Below, piece after piece: positions 1 through 5,402 of a stretch of DNA of 5,466 bases (the first letter of the stretch is position 1; every line of letters begins with the position of its first letter). Source of the DNA: Candidatus Thorarchaeota archaeon (GTDB lineage Archaea; Asgardarchaeota; Thorarchaeia; Thorarchaeales; Thorarchaeaceae). The position numbers were made by a program, and so were the translations under genes. A model generated the notes under the pieces. It was not told the origin of the DNA, did not search any database, and saw only the letters and a program-made list of their open reading frames with translations. The DNA is taken from positions 1 to 5,466 of the forward strand of contig JAEOUL010000241.1 in the NCBI GenBank assembly GCA_016839345.1, written 5' to 3'.

Positions 1-450
1 GATGTAATCAACCTTGGTTTGAAACATGGTGGCAGGGCATACTCAATCGGAATGTGGAATGCCGCCCATTCAAGAAGTTTCTATGGAAAAGAGGATTACG
101 CGAAGATGTCGAACCTTAAACAAAAGACTGACAAGAAGGGATATCTAAACTCTCACAAGGTCTTTCCTGGACCATTGGTTCTTAGTGTTCGAATGAACCT
201 GCTAGTCATGTTCATTGCAGGACTTGTCGCACCAGTTGTAATTTGGGTGGCAAGATTACTGGTACCTTCCATTTTCCAAGCATATGTCCCATGGATTATT
301 GTCAATGACCTTCCAAGTTTCTTGATATGGTTCATTGTGGGTATACTCGTTGGCTTTGTCGTAACTGAGTTTGCGAATTTAATTCCAATCACAGTTGTAC
401 TTTCAATTGGTACACCCTTCTTAAGATTAGGAAGGAAAATCTTCCATTGA
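1..450 (+). CDS. FAD-linked oxidase (GlcD-like), C-terminal part fused to a membrane anchor; 5' end outside window
   Basis: The frame is open from the first base, so the gene starts upstream of the window; a TTG at 19 is an internal codon rather than a convincing start. The 149 visible residues have two parts. Residues 1-56 look like the end of a FAD-oxidase C-terminal domain: HGGRAYSIG, then EDY, then LKQKTDKKGYLNSHKVF, which matches the family's usual D-P-K-G-x-L-N-P-x-K ending. The same stretch aligns with the C-terminus of the dehydrogenase at 1081-2559 (about 14 identities in 47 positions by eye, one gap), including the RMNL that follows. Residues about 67-90, 104-123 and 125-142 are hydrophobic and should span the membrane two or three times, which GlcD itself does not. 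Inference: a membrane-anchored flavoprotein subunit working with the downstream redox genes. The FAD-binding half is not visible, so the substrate is unknown. Confidence 0.7.
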   Translation, partial: DVINLGLKHGGRAYSIGMWNAAHSRSFYGKEDYAKMSNLKQKTDKKGYLNSHKVFPGPLVLSVRMNLLVMFIAGLVAPVVIWVARLLVPSIFQAYVPWIIVNDLPSFLIWFIVGILVGFVVTEFANLIPITVVLSIGTPFLRLGRKIFH

Positions 451-657
451 TGGAGGCGCAGTGAATCTTGGAAGTGACAGAAGCATGAACTCCATAATGG
501 ACCACATACATTCATCGAATTGTATGAATGTAAGTCTACGCTCATTTGCGAATAATCATATGAAGTTGAATTTTCACTACAGTTTTCTTTCAAAATCTAC
601 CTTATCTTTCAAGTTCACAGGCAGTGACTACTATTTCTCTCACAAGGAGGTATCTAA
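451..657. other. Intergenic region with an inverted repeat and a doubtful 66-codon ORF
   Basis: These 207 bases separate the anchored flavoprotein from the small membrane protein. They hold a 9-bp inverted repeat (507-532), and AAGGAGGT at 644-651, the ribosome binding site of the next gene, 6 nt before its ATG. I see no convincing TATA box. An open frame from GTG 461 to TGA 661 has GGAGG at 452-456 before it and overlaps the next gene by ATGA. Its product is rich in Ser, Asn, His and Phe with no recognisable domain, so I treat it as probably non-coding. Confidence 0.5.
507..532. repeat. 9-bp inverted repeat, possible operator or RNA hairpin
   Basis: TACATTCAT (507-515) and its exact reverse complement ATGAATGTA (524-532) flank the 8-base spacer CGAATTGT. 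The middle AATT is itself palindromic, so 22 of the 26 positions are symmetric. A dyad of this size fits a binding site for a dimeric winged-helix or ribbon-helix regulator. The same sequence in RNA could form a weak, AT-rich hairpin. It lies 125 bp before the start of the small membrane protein gene. The symmetry is seen; the role is inferred. Confidence 0.35.
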
Positions 658-1068
658 ATGACCACAACTATACCAACTAGTCAGTTACAGGCGTTGCAAA
701 TTGGTAATGTACATATGACTGTAATACTTGGCCTTCCTGCTCTAATACTCCTTTACATTGGTACAACGTTATACTATATTTCTAAGGAGAAATACACTTT
801 TGTTCACGGGGTATGTGCGGGTCTGTCATTATTGTTAACAACAGTCAATATTGTCGCTATACTACCTCTCACTGATACATTGCTCAGAGTGGGAGGAGCA
901 GACCTTTTTCATCTAATACATATTGGTTTGGGAGTGATAGGTTACCTGGCTGGTGTAGGTGCTTTCCTCACTGGAATCTCAGGTATTCGAACTCATATCC
1001 CTGGATTGGTAGCTGCAATTTGCTGGACAATAGTTTTCGTCATGGGATACATTCAGTACATCGCCTAG
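658..1068 (+). CDS. Small four-helix membrane protein with conserved-looking histidines; candidate b-type heme subunit
   Basis: A 136-residue hydrophobic protein starting at ATG 658, with AAGGAGGT at 644-651 as a strong ribosome binding site. Four membrane segments can be drawn at about 21-41, 49-70, 84-109 and 113-135, with a short polar N-terminus. Histidines lie at or near helix ends: H19, H50, H85, H88 and H113. H50 (helix 2) and H85/H88 (helix 3) are spaced as axial ligands might be in small four-helix cytochrome b-like families. I cannot assign a named family with confidence, so heme binding is a hypothesis. It ends 12 bp before the FAD dehydrogenase gene and probably shares its transcript. 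Inferred role: membrane electron acceptor or quinone-reducing subunit for the adjacent flavin and Fe-S proteins. Alternatives are a non-redox anchor or an unrelated DUF-type protein. Confidence 0.75.
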   Translation: MTTTIPTSQLQALQIGNVHMTVILGLPALILLYIGTTLYYISKEKYTFVHGVCAGLSLLLTTVNIVAILPLTDTLLRVGGADLFHLIHIGLGVIGYLAGVGAFLTGISGIRTHIPGLVAAICWTIVFVMGYIQYIA

Positions 1069-1080
1069 AGGTGAAGAAAG

Positions 1081-2559
1081 ATGAATTTAGTAGAACAAAT
1101 CTCCGAACTATCAGAGGTATCTTGGATCAGCGATCTAATGGCAGAACGTTTGTCTGCAAGTGGAGACACAACCGGAATCCCGTATTATCACTACCGATGG
1201 AAGAAAAATTGGCTTGCAGATTATGTAGCATGGCCAGAGTCCAGTGAGCAGGTATCATCTATTTTGAGATTTGCCTCACAACGGAAGATGCCTGTTATTC
1301 CAAGAGGCGGTGGAACTTGTTATTATGGATCAGCGAGTCCAACGAGAGGTGGAATTGTTATTGATACGAAACGGATGGATAGAATCAAAGAGGTAAACAA
1401 GCAGGAAGGATGGATTAGAGTAGAGGCTGGAGCTGTTTGGGAGATTCTGAACAACGAGTTAGCGAAACAAGGTCTTGCAATCCCAGTTGCGCCTCAGAGT
1501 GGTGTCGCATCCACACTTGCAGGTTGGTTAGCGATTGGCGGGTCAGCTGGTGTTGGAACCCCAAAATATGGTTCGATGATTGAAAATGTGTTTGAGATGG
1601 AAGTTGTAAGACCAGATGGCACGATTGATACTGTCACAGGGGAGGACATGATGCCCTTCTATGGCACTTCTGGAATATCAGGAGTTGTTACATCGATGAA
1701 GATGAAAGTAATCCCAATTCCTGAATTAACTGAAGGATTCATGTTTGCGTTTAATGAGCTTGATAAAGCAATAGATGCACTCTCCCGTCTTAGTAAGACC
1801 AAAATCCAACCGACATATCTGAGATTAACCGATCTTGAGTACGAGTGGCGTATTCAGGGTGGTCTTCCACCTGGAGTAACTGGTCTTTTCTTTGTCATGG
1901 TAACATATAGTGGAGCAGCTGATGAAGTGGTAGAGTCGATGAAGACAGCCCGTGGTATTTTTGAGATCGCTGGTGGGGAGGAGATGCCACAGGATTACTA
2001 TAGGAAGAATTGGGATGACAGGAATATTGTTGAAATGAAACTCAAACTGGAAGTTCCAACTCTATCCATGCAGAATTTTTGGATTCCAATTCAGAATATT
2101 GAACCCATAATAAGGAGAATGTACAAAATCGCAACTAAGTATCGTATAAACTCCTGTTTCTATCTTGTTTTTGGCAGCTCCTCAATGGCTCGGCTTTGTG
2201 TGTTTGCGCCATCAGACCATAGACACTGGATGCACTTCATGTCTGGAAAAGCAATGCTACATAAACTGGTTAAAATGATGTACCGACAAGGGGGTAGACT
2301 CTATACACTGGGTCTCCAGAACACAGTCTATATCAAAAAGTACCAACCAGAGGATTACCAACGTTACAAAGAGCTTCGAAAGAAATGGGATCCAAGGGAG
2401 ATGATGAACCCGGATAAGTTGACGCACTGCAATATGTCGTACACTAGGATGAATCTCATGTTTACAATGAACGGGTATTTCCGTAGGCTACAGGTGCTTC
2501 TTAGAAGAGCGGAAAAAATCCTACAGATACCAGTTGCTTACCAGGAGGGAAATTTCTAG
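1081..2559 (+). CDS. FAD-dependent dehydrogenase, GlcD-like (VAO/PCMH fold)
   Basis: A 492-residue protein, close to the length of bacterial GlcD. AGAGGTGA at 1067-1074 lies 6 nt before ATG 1081 and fixes the start. Residues about 50-210 form the FAD-binding domain: PVIPRGGGTCYYGSASP at 71-87 is the pyrophosphate-binding loop, and GWLAIGGSAGVGTPKYGS at 148-165 is the second FAD-contacting segment. Residues about 215-447 match the FAD-oxidase C-terminal domain and end in KKWDPREMMNPDKL (434-447). The usual GEHG-type active-site segment near the end is absent; GGRLYTLGLQN (404-414) occupies that area and is shared with the upstream paralog. A tail of about 45 basic, amphipathic residues follows. 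Family knowledge: these enzymes oxidise 2-hydroxy acids or similar compounds and pass electrons on. Inference: catalytic flavoprotein of a complex with the abutting Fe-S subunit. No signal peptide, so cytosolic or membrane-associated. Substrate unknown. Confidence 0.9.
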   Translation: MNLVEQISELSEVSWISDLMAERLSASGDTTGIPYYHYRWKKNWLADYVAWPESSEQVSSILRFASQRKMPVIPRGGGTCYYGSASPTRGGIVIDTKRMDRIKEVNKQEGWIRVEAGAVWEILNNELAKQGLAIPVAPQSGVASTLAGWLAIGGSAGVGTPKYGSMIENVFEMEVVRPDGTIDTVTGEDMMPFYGTSGISGVVTSMKMKVIPIPELTEGFMFAFNELDKAIDALSRLSKTKIQPTYLRLTDLEYEWRIQGGLPPGVTGLFFVMVTYSGAADEVVESMKTARGIFEIAGGEEMPQDYYRKNWDDRNIVEMKLKLEVPTLSMQNFWIPIQNIEPIIRRMYKIATKYRINSCFYLVFGSSSMARLCVFAPSDHRHWMHFMSGKAMLHKLVKMMYRQGGRLYTLGLQNTVYIKKYQPEDYQRYKELRKKWDPREMMNPDKLTHCNMSYTRMNLMFTMNGYFRRLQVLLRRAEKILQIPVAYQEGNF

Positions 2560-3777
2560 ATGTCGAGATTCTTTACACCAGAGCTTGATGTTGACCCAGA
2601 CCAGATAGTTCTATGCAGCAATTGCTCTACATGCAGATGGACCTGCACGAGTTACGAGGAGTTTCGTTCTGAGGCGATGTTCGCTGGAGGTCGGCTCAGG
2701 CTTCTCAGGTCATATGTTGAAAAGAACCTACCAGTGGATGAGGGATTCATAAGAGCAGTCTATGCATGCAGCACATGTGAGCAGTGTGTAGAGAGGTGCC
2801 CCATCAAAGTCCCATATGTAAGAATAATTGAGGATGTTCGCAAAAAACTGGTTCAGCTTGGGAAAGGACCCTATGGAAAACTGCATGTCATGGGAGACCT
2901 TGCATTCAAACACAACAATGTCTTTGGTGAAGATCCTCAGGAACGTGGCGATTGGGTCAAATCCGATACAAGAATATCCGATGATTCTGAGTGGGGATAT
3001 TTTGTAGGATGCACGGCATCGTACAAACGACCCGAAATAGCAGACGCAACCTTACGTATGCTCAACTTCTTTGACATAGAACCTCAAATACTGGGGGCAG
3101 ATGAATACTGTTGTTGCAGTCCGTTGATAAGAACAGGACAAGTAACTCGACCTATTCATGAAGAAACTGAGAATGGAGAGAAGGAGTATCTTGGTACTCT
3201 AGAAGCTGAGAAGTTCATACTCCATAATGTCGAACAGATGAAGAAGAGGGGCATTAAGCATGTGATATTCTCATGCTCAGGATGTTATCGGACAACAACT
3301 TTGGACTGGCCTAAGTTCTATAGAGAGAGACATGGAATCCTTCCATTCTCCACTCAGCATCTCACCCAGTTTCTGGCTCTTAAGTTAAAGAAGGGCGAAC
3401 TCAAGTGGAAAGGAAGTTACCCTGAAACAGTGACCTATCACGATCCGTGCCATCTAGGACGACATGTCGGTGTGTTTGAGGCACCACGAGAGATATTGAA
3501 GAGTATCCCTGGAATTAAGTTCGTTGAGATGGATCGTAACAGGCAAAATTCAGTTTGTTGCGGAGCAGGTGGAGGTTTCAAGGCAGGCTTTGGAGAGAAT
3601 GCAATAAATGTTGCAGAGAGAAGGCTAAATCAAGCTTTAGAAACTGGCGCTACGACCATTGTTTCGTCGTGTGTTTTCTGCAAATTGAACTTTCTCGATG
3701 CAGTTAAAAAACGCGGTGTGGATATCAAAGTCCTCAATATAGAAGACCTATTCATGAGCTTGATGGGGCTTGGTTGA
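2560..3777 (+). CDS. Fe-S oxidoreductase with two [4Fe-4S] motifs and two CCG domains (GlcF/HdrD-like)
   Basis: A 405-residue protein whose ATG directly follows the stop codon of the FAD dehydrogenase; its ribosome binding site AGGAGGGA (2543-2550) lies inside that gene, so translation is probably coupled. Two ferredoxin-type motifs are at C19-x2-C22-x2-C25-x3-C29 and C70-x2-C73-x2-C76-x3-C80-P. The first is followed by Thr instead of the usual Pro. Two CCG domains follow: C151, C184-C185, C239/C242, and C297, C333-C334-G335, C371/C374. In the first the motif reads CCCSP, with Cys186 where Gly is normal, and the distance from C185 to C239 is long (53 residues). CCG domains bind non-cubane or [4Fe-4S] clusters in HdrB/HdrD, and occur in GlcF and LutA-type proteins. 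Length matches GlcF. Inference: takes electrons from the flavoprotein and hands them to a membrane carrier. Reverse use as a disulfide reductase cannot be excluded. Confidence 0.92.
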   Translation: MSRFFTPELDVDPDQIVLCSNCSTCRWTCTSYEEFRSEAMFAGGRLRLLRSYVEKNLPVDEGFIRAVYACSTCEQCVERCPIKVPYVRIIEDVRKKLVQLGKGPYGKLHVMGDLAFKHNNVFGEDPQERGDWVKSDTRISDDSEWGYFVGCTASYKRPEIADATLRMLNFFDIEPQILGADEYCCCSPLIRTGQVTRPIHEETENGEKEYLGTLEAEKFILHNVEQMKKRGIKHVIFSCSGCYRTTTLDWPKFYRERHGILPFSTQHLTQFLALKLKKGELKWKGSYPETVTYHDPCHLGRHVGVFEAPREILKSIPGIKFVEMDRNRQNSVCCGAGGGFKAGFGENAINVAERRLNQALETGATTIVSSCVFCKLNFLDAVKKRGVDIKVLNIEDLFMSLMGLG

Positions 3778-3795
3778 GTAACCAAGCCATCAAGT
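3758..3795 (+). terminator. Strong hairpin enclosing the stop codon of the Fe-S gene; candidate transcript-end or processing structure
   Basis: Bases 3767-3775 (GGCTTGGTT) pair perfectly with 3780-3788 (AACCAAGCC) around the four-base loop GAGT. After a two-base bulge (3765-3766) the stem continues with 3758-3764 against 3789-3795, including one G-U pair. This gives 16 pairs in all. The stop TGA (3775-3777) lies at the top of the stem and in the loop. No T-run follows, so this is not a classical intrinsic terminator, and archaeal termination relies mostly on U-tracts. It may instead protect the 3' end, guide processing, or lower read-through into ccmA. Confidence 0.4.
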
Positions 3796-3846
3796 ATACG
3801 ATGGTTAGACCGGACTGAGTAAATCACTTGAGCAACCCATCCATCA

Positions 3847-3855
3847 TATTAAATA
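3847..3855 (+). promoter_or_regulatory. Possible TATA box for the ccmAB genes
   Basis: TATTAAATA resembles an archaeal TATA box. A start of transcription about 25 bases downstream would fall near 3877, leaving a leader of about 20 bases that contains the ribosome binding site at 3886-3891 before GTG 3900. The upstream bases do not form a clear purine-rich BRE, so this is a modest candidate supported mainly by spacing. Confidence 0.35.
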
Positions 3856-3885
3856 GGGATACCAAAAGCCTTCAGTCGACCCCAA

Positions 3886-3891
3886 AGGTGA
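3886..3891 (+). promoter_or_regulatory. Ribosome binding site that decides the ccmA start
   Basis: AGGTGA lies 8 bases before GTG 3900. The same core precedes the starts at 1081 and 4587 in this window. No comparable sequence precedes the in-frame TTG at 3828, so the shorter protein is preferred. Confidence 0.6.
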
Positions 3892-3899
3892 AACTACCA

Positions 3900-4577
3900 G
3901 TGACGATAGCCGTTGAAACAAATGAACTCACAAGACGATATGGCTATAGAGTTGCTTTGAGGAAAGTTTCACTGAAGTTTCCAATGAATGGTATCCACGG
4001 ACTTTTTGGTTCCAATGGAGCGGGGAAGACAACTCTGATGCGTGTTATATCCACTCTTCTTCGTCCACATGGAGGTACAATATTAGTCATGGGGTTCGAC
4101 CCACAAGAAGAACCTGAAGAAGTGAAGAAACGTATTGGTTTAGTCGGTGATAAGATTCTTCTCTATGATGAATTAACTGGCATCGAGAATCTGAGGTTCT
4201 ATTCGAAACTATATGGACTCCAATCTGATTTCTTTCAGTCTCAGATTGAGGATCTATCTAAACGATTTGCTGTTGATACATGGCTAGAAGAGCCTGTAAA
4301 GAACTTATCAACAGGTCTGAAAAAGAGATTCGATATTGTCCGAAGCCTAATACATGATCCTGAGTTGCTACTTCTGGATGAACCATTCAGTGGACTGGAT
4401 AAAGACACAACTGATGACTTTTGGGAATACCTGAATGAGTATAGACACAAGAGAACGACGATTGTAACCACACACAATCTCGCTTTTGGCGCAGCATTGT
4501 GTGATGAATATGTGACACTCAGAAAAGGCGTTGTGGTGAGCCAAGGTGCTATCTCTGAGTTTGATCAAACTCTCTGA
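3900..4577 (+). CDS. ccmA: ABC transporter ATPase, CcmA-like (heme exporter type)
   Basis: A complete ABC ATPase of 225 residues from GTG 3900; an in-frame TTG at 3828 would add 24 poorly structured residues but lacks a ribosome binding site. Motifs in order: Walker A GSNGAGKTT (37-45), ABC signature LSTGLKKR (136-143), Walker B LLLLDEP with catalytic Glu161 (156-162), D-loop SGLD (164-167) and H-loop His192. The position where most ABC proteins carry the Q-loop Gln reads LVGDK (81-85), without Gln; CcmA proteins often have LGHQP here. ELTGIENLRFYSKLYG (91-106) resembles the CcmA pattern LTALENLxFYxxL. The gene for the permease CcmB starts 9 bp after its stop, and the stop overlaps that gene's ribosome binding site, so the two should be made together. 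Family role: powers heme handling for cytochrome c maturation together with CcmB. CcmC, CcmE and CcmF are not seen here, so the cargo is not proven. Confidence 0.88.
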   Translation: MTIAVETNELTRRYGYRVALRKVSLKFPMNGIHGLFGSNGAGKTTLMRVISTLLRPHGGTILVMGFDPQEEPEEVKKRIGLVGDKILLYDELTGIENLRFYSKLYGLQSDFFQSQIEDLSKRFAVDTWLEEPVKNLSTGLKKRFDIVRSLIHDPELLLLDEPFSGLDKDTTDDFWEYLNEYRHKRTTIVTTHNLAFGAALCDEYVTLRKGVVVSQGAISEFDQTL

Positions 4578-4586
4578 GGTGATTGT

Positions 4587-5402
4587 ATGACATCAGGTCT
4601 TGGCGCAGCGATAGCAATTGCAAAGAAAGACATTGTCACACAATTTCGTAAGAAGTTTGAGGCATTCTCGATGTTCCTCTTCGCGCTCATAGCTGTAATC
4701 GCCTTTTCCTTTGCGGTTGTCACAGGAGGATCAGTTCCGGAGGAAGTTGGGAGTGCTCTTCTATGGGTCATCATCTTCTTTACAGGTATGTTTGGATTTG
4801 CACCAATCTTTCTCTCTGAATCAGAAACAGGCACTCTCCGAGGTCTTGCGGTTGTCACAGGAGGGTCAGTTCCAGAAGAAGTTGGGAGTGCTCTTCTATG
4901 GGTCATCATCTTCTTTACAGGTATGTTTGGATTTGCACCAATCTTTCTCTCTGAATCAGAAACAGGCACTCTCCGAGGTCTTGCGACTGCACCAATACCA
5001 GCCTGGTCAGTGTACCTTGGGAAAGTCATCTATGGTTTCTTTCTAATGGGACTTGTGGAGATATTCCTCGTTCCAATCATCTCAGTGCTTTTCGGTTTTT
5101 CAATTCTTAATGACCTTCCACTAGCAATCGCAACACTTCTTGTGGGGACTCTGGATCTTGCAGCAGTAGGATCTATGGCATCAGCTCTGACAATGCCCTC
5201 TGAATCGAAAGCAACAGTGTTTCCCCTTGTCTATTTCCCGACAGCCACTTCAGGTCTTATGCTGTTGATTGAGATTACAAAAATAATTGTCTTAGGACCA
5301 GGTTTGGTTCCTGTTATGTTAATTTTTGAAATTCTTTTAGCACATCTAGTAGCAATGTTGACACTATCAGCATCTGTATTCCACTTTGCGCTTTCACCTT
5401 GA
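4587..5402 (+). CDS. ccmB: ABC transporter permease, CcmB-like, with an internal 45-residue tandem duplication
   Basis: A 271-residue membrane protein starting at ATG 4587 after GAGGTGAT (4576-4583), which overlaps the ccmA stop. CcmB proteins are usually about 220 residues; removing one repeat copy gives 226. The N-terminal amphipathic stretch AIAKKDIVTQFRKKFEAF (10-27), the ESETGTLRGL segment before the third canonical helix, and LLVGTLDLAAVGSMASALT (184-202) all fit CcmB. Membrane segments lie at about 28-47, 55-76, 100-121, 145-170, 176-201, 209-231 and 238-267: six canonical helices plus one extra. The extra helix comes from exact protein-level duplication of residues 43-87 as 88-132. 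Family role: membrane half of the CcmAB heme exporter complex. An odd number of added helices would invert everything downstream unless the extra segment does not cross the membrane, so activity of this version is uncertain. The frame is intact throughout. Confidence 0.88.
   Translation: MTSGLGAAIAIAKKDIVTQFRKKFEAFSMFLFALIAVIAFSFAVVTGGSVPEEVGSALLWVIIFFTGMFGFAPIFLSESETGTLRGLAVVTGGSVPEEVGSALLWVIIFFTGMFGFAPIFLSESETGTLRGLATAPIPAWSVYLGKVIYGFFLMGLVEIFLVPIISVLFGFSILNDLPLAIATLLVGTLDLAAVGSMASALTMPSESKATVFPLVYFPTATSGLMLLIEITKIIVLGPGLVPVMLIFEILLAHLVAMLTLSASVFHFALSP
4711..4985 (+). repeat. 135-bp in-frame tandem duplication inside ccmB
   Basis: Unit 1 is 4711-4845 and unit 2 is 4846-4980; a third TTGCG at 4981-4985 closes the array. 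The units differ at only three positions: A4730/G4865, G4739/A4874 and G4742/A4877, all within the first 32 bases and all at third codon positions. The period is exactly 45 codons. TTGCG at 4711, 4846 and 4981 is the signature of duplication by joining at a 5-bp microhomology. A metagenome assembly error between strain variants would look similar. Confidence 0.97.

Noticed and set aside
430..445. GGAAG/CTTCC inverted repeat at the end of the first gene as a terminator
   Set aside because: Only five base pairs, inside coding sequence, with no T-run after it.
153..593. Reverse-strand 146-aa frame
   Set aside because: Overlaps the convincing oxidase/anchor frame and the gap; the product has no domain and no plausible ribosome binding site was noted.
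580..600. AT-rich stretch with CAAAATC as a promoter for the membrane protein gene
   Set aside because: Poor match to a TATA box, no purine-rich element upstream, and no better candidate to compare with.
1020..1247. + strand 75-aa frame across the junction of the membrane protein and the dehydrogenase
   Set aside because: Out-of-frame overlap with two well-supported genes.
4241..4568. Two reverse-strand frames (78 and 66 aa) inside ccmA
   Set aside because: Antisense shadows of the Walker B and H-loop region; composition is unlike a real protein.
4565..5029. Reverse-strand 154-aa frame with a repeated segment
   Set aside because: Antisense shadow of the ccmB duplication, Arg/Pro-rich, with no recognisable domain.
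4711..5046. Open frame on the + strand (111 aa) in another frame of ccmB, with its own internal repeat
   Set aside because: The 135-bp period is a multiple of three, so every frame through the repeat stays open in both units; this is a shadow of ccmB.
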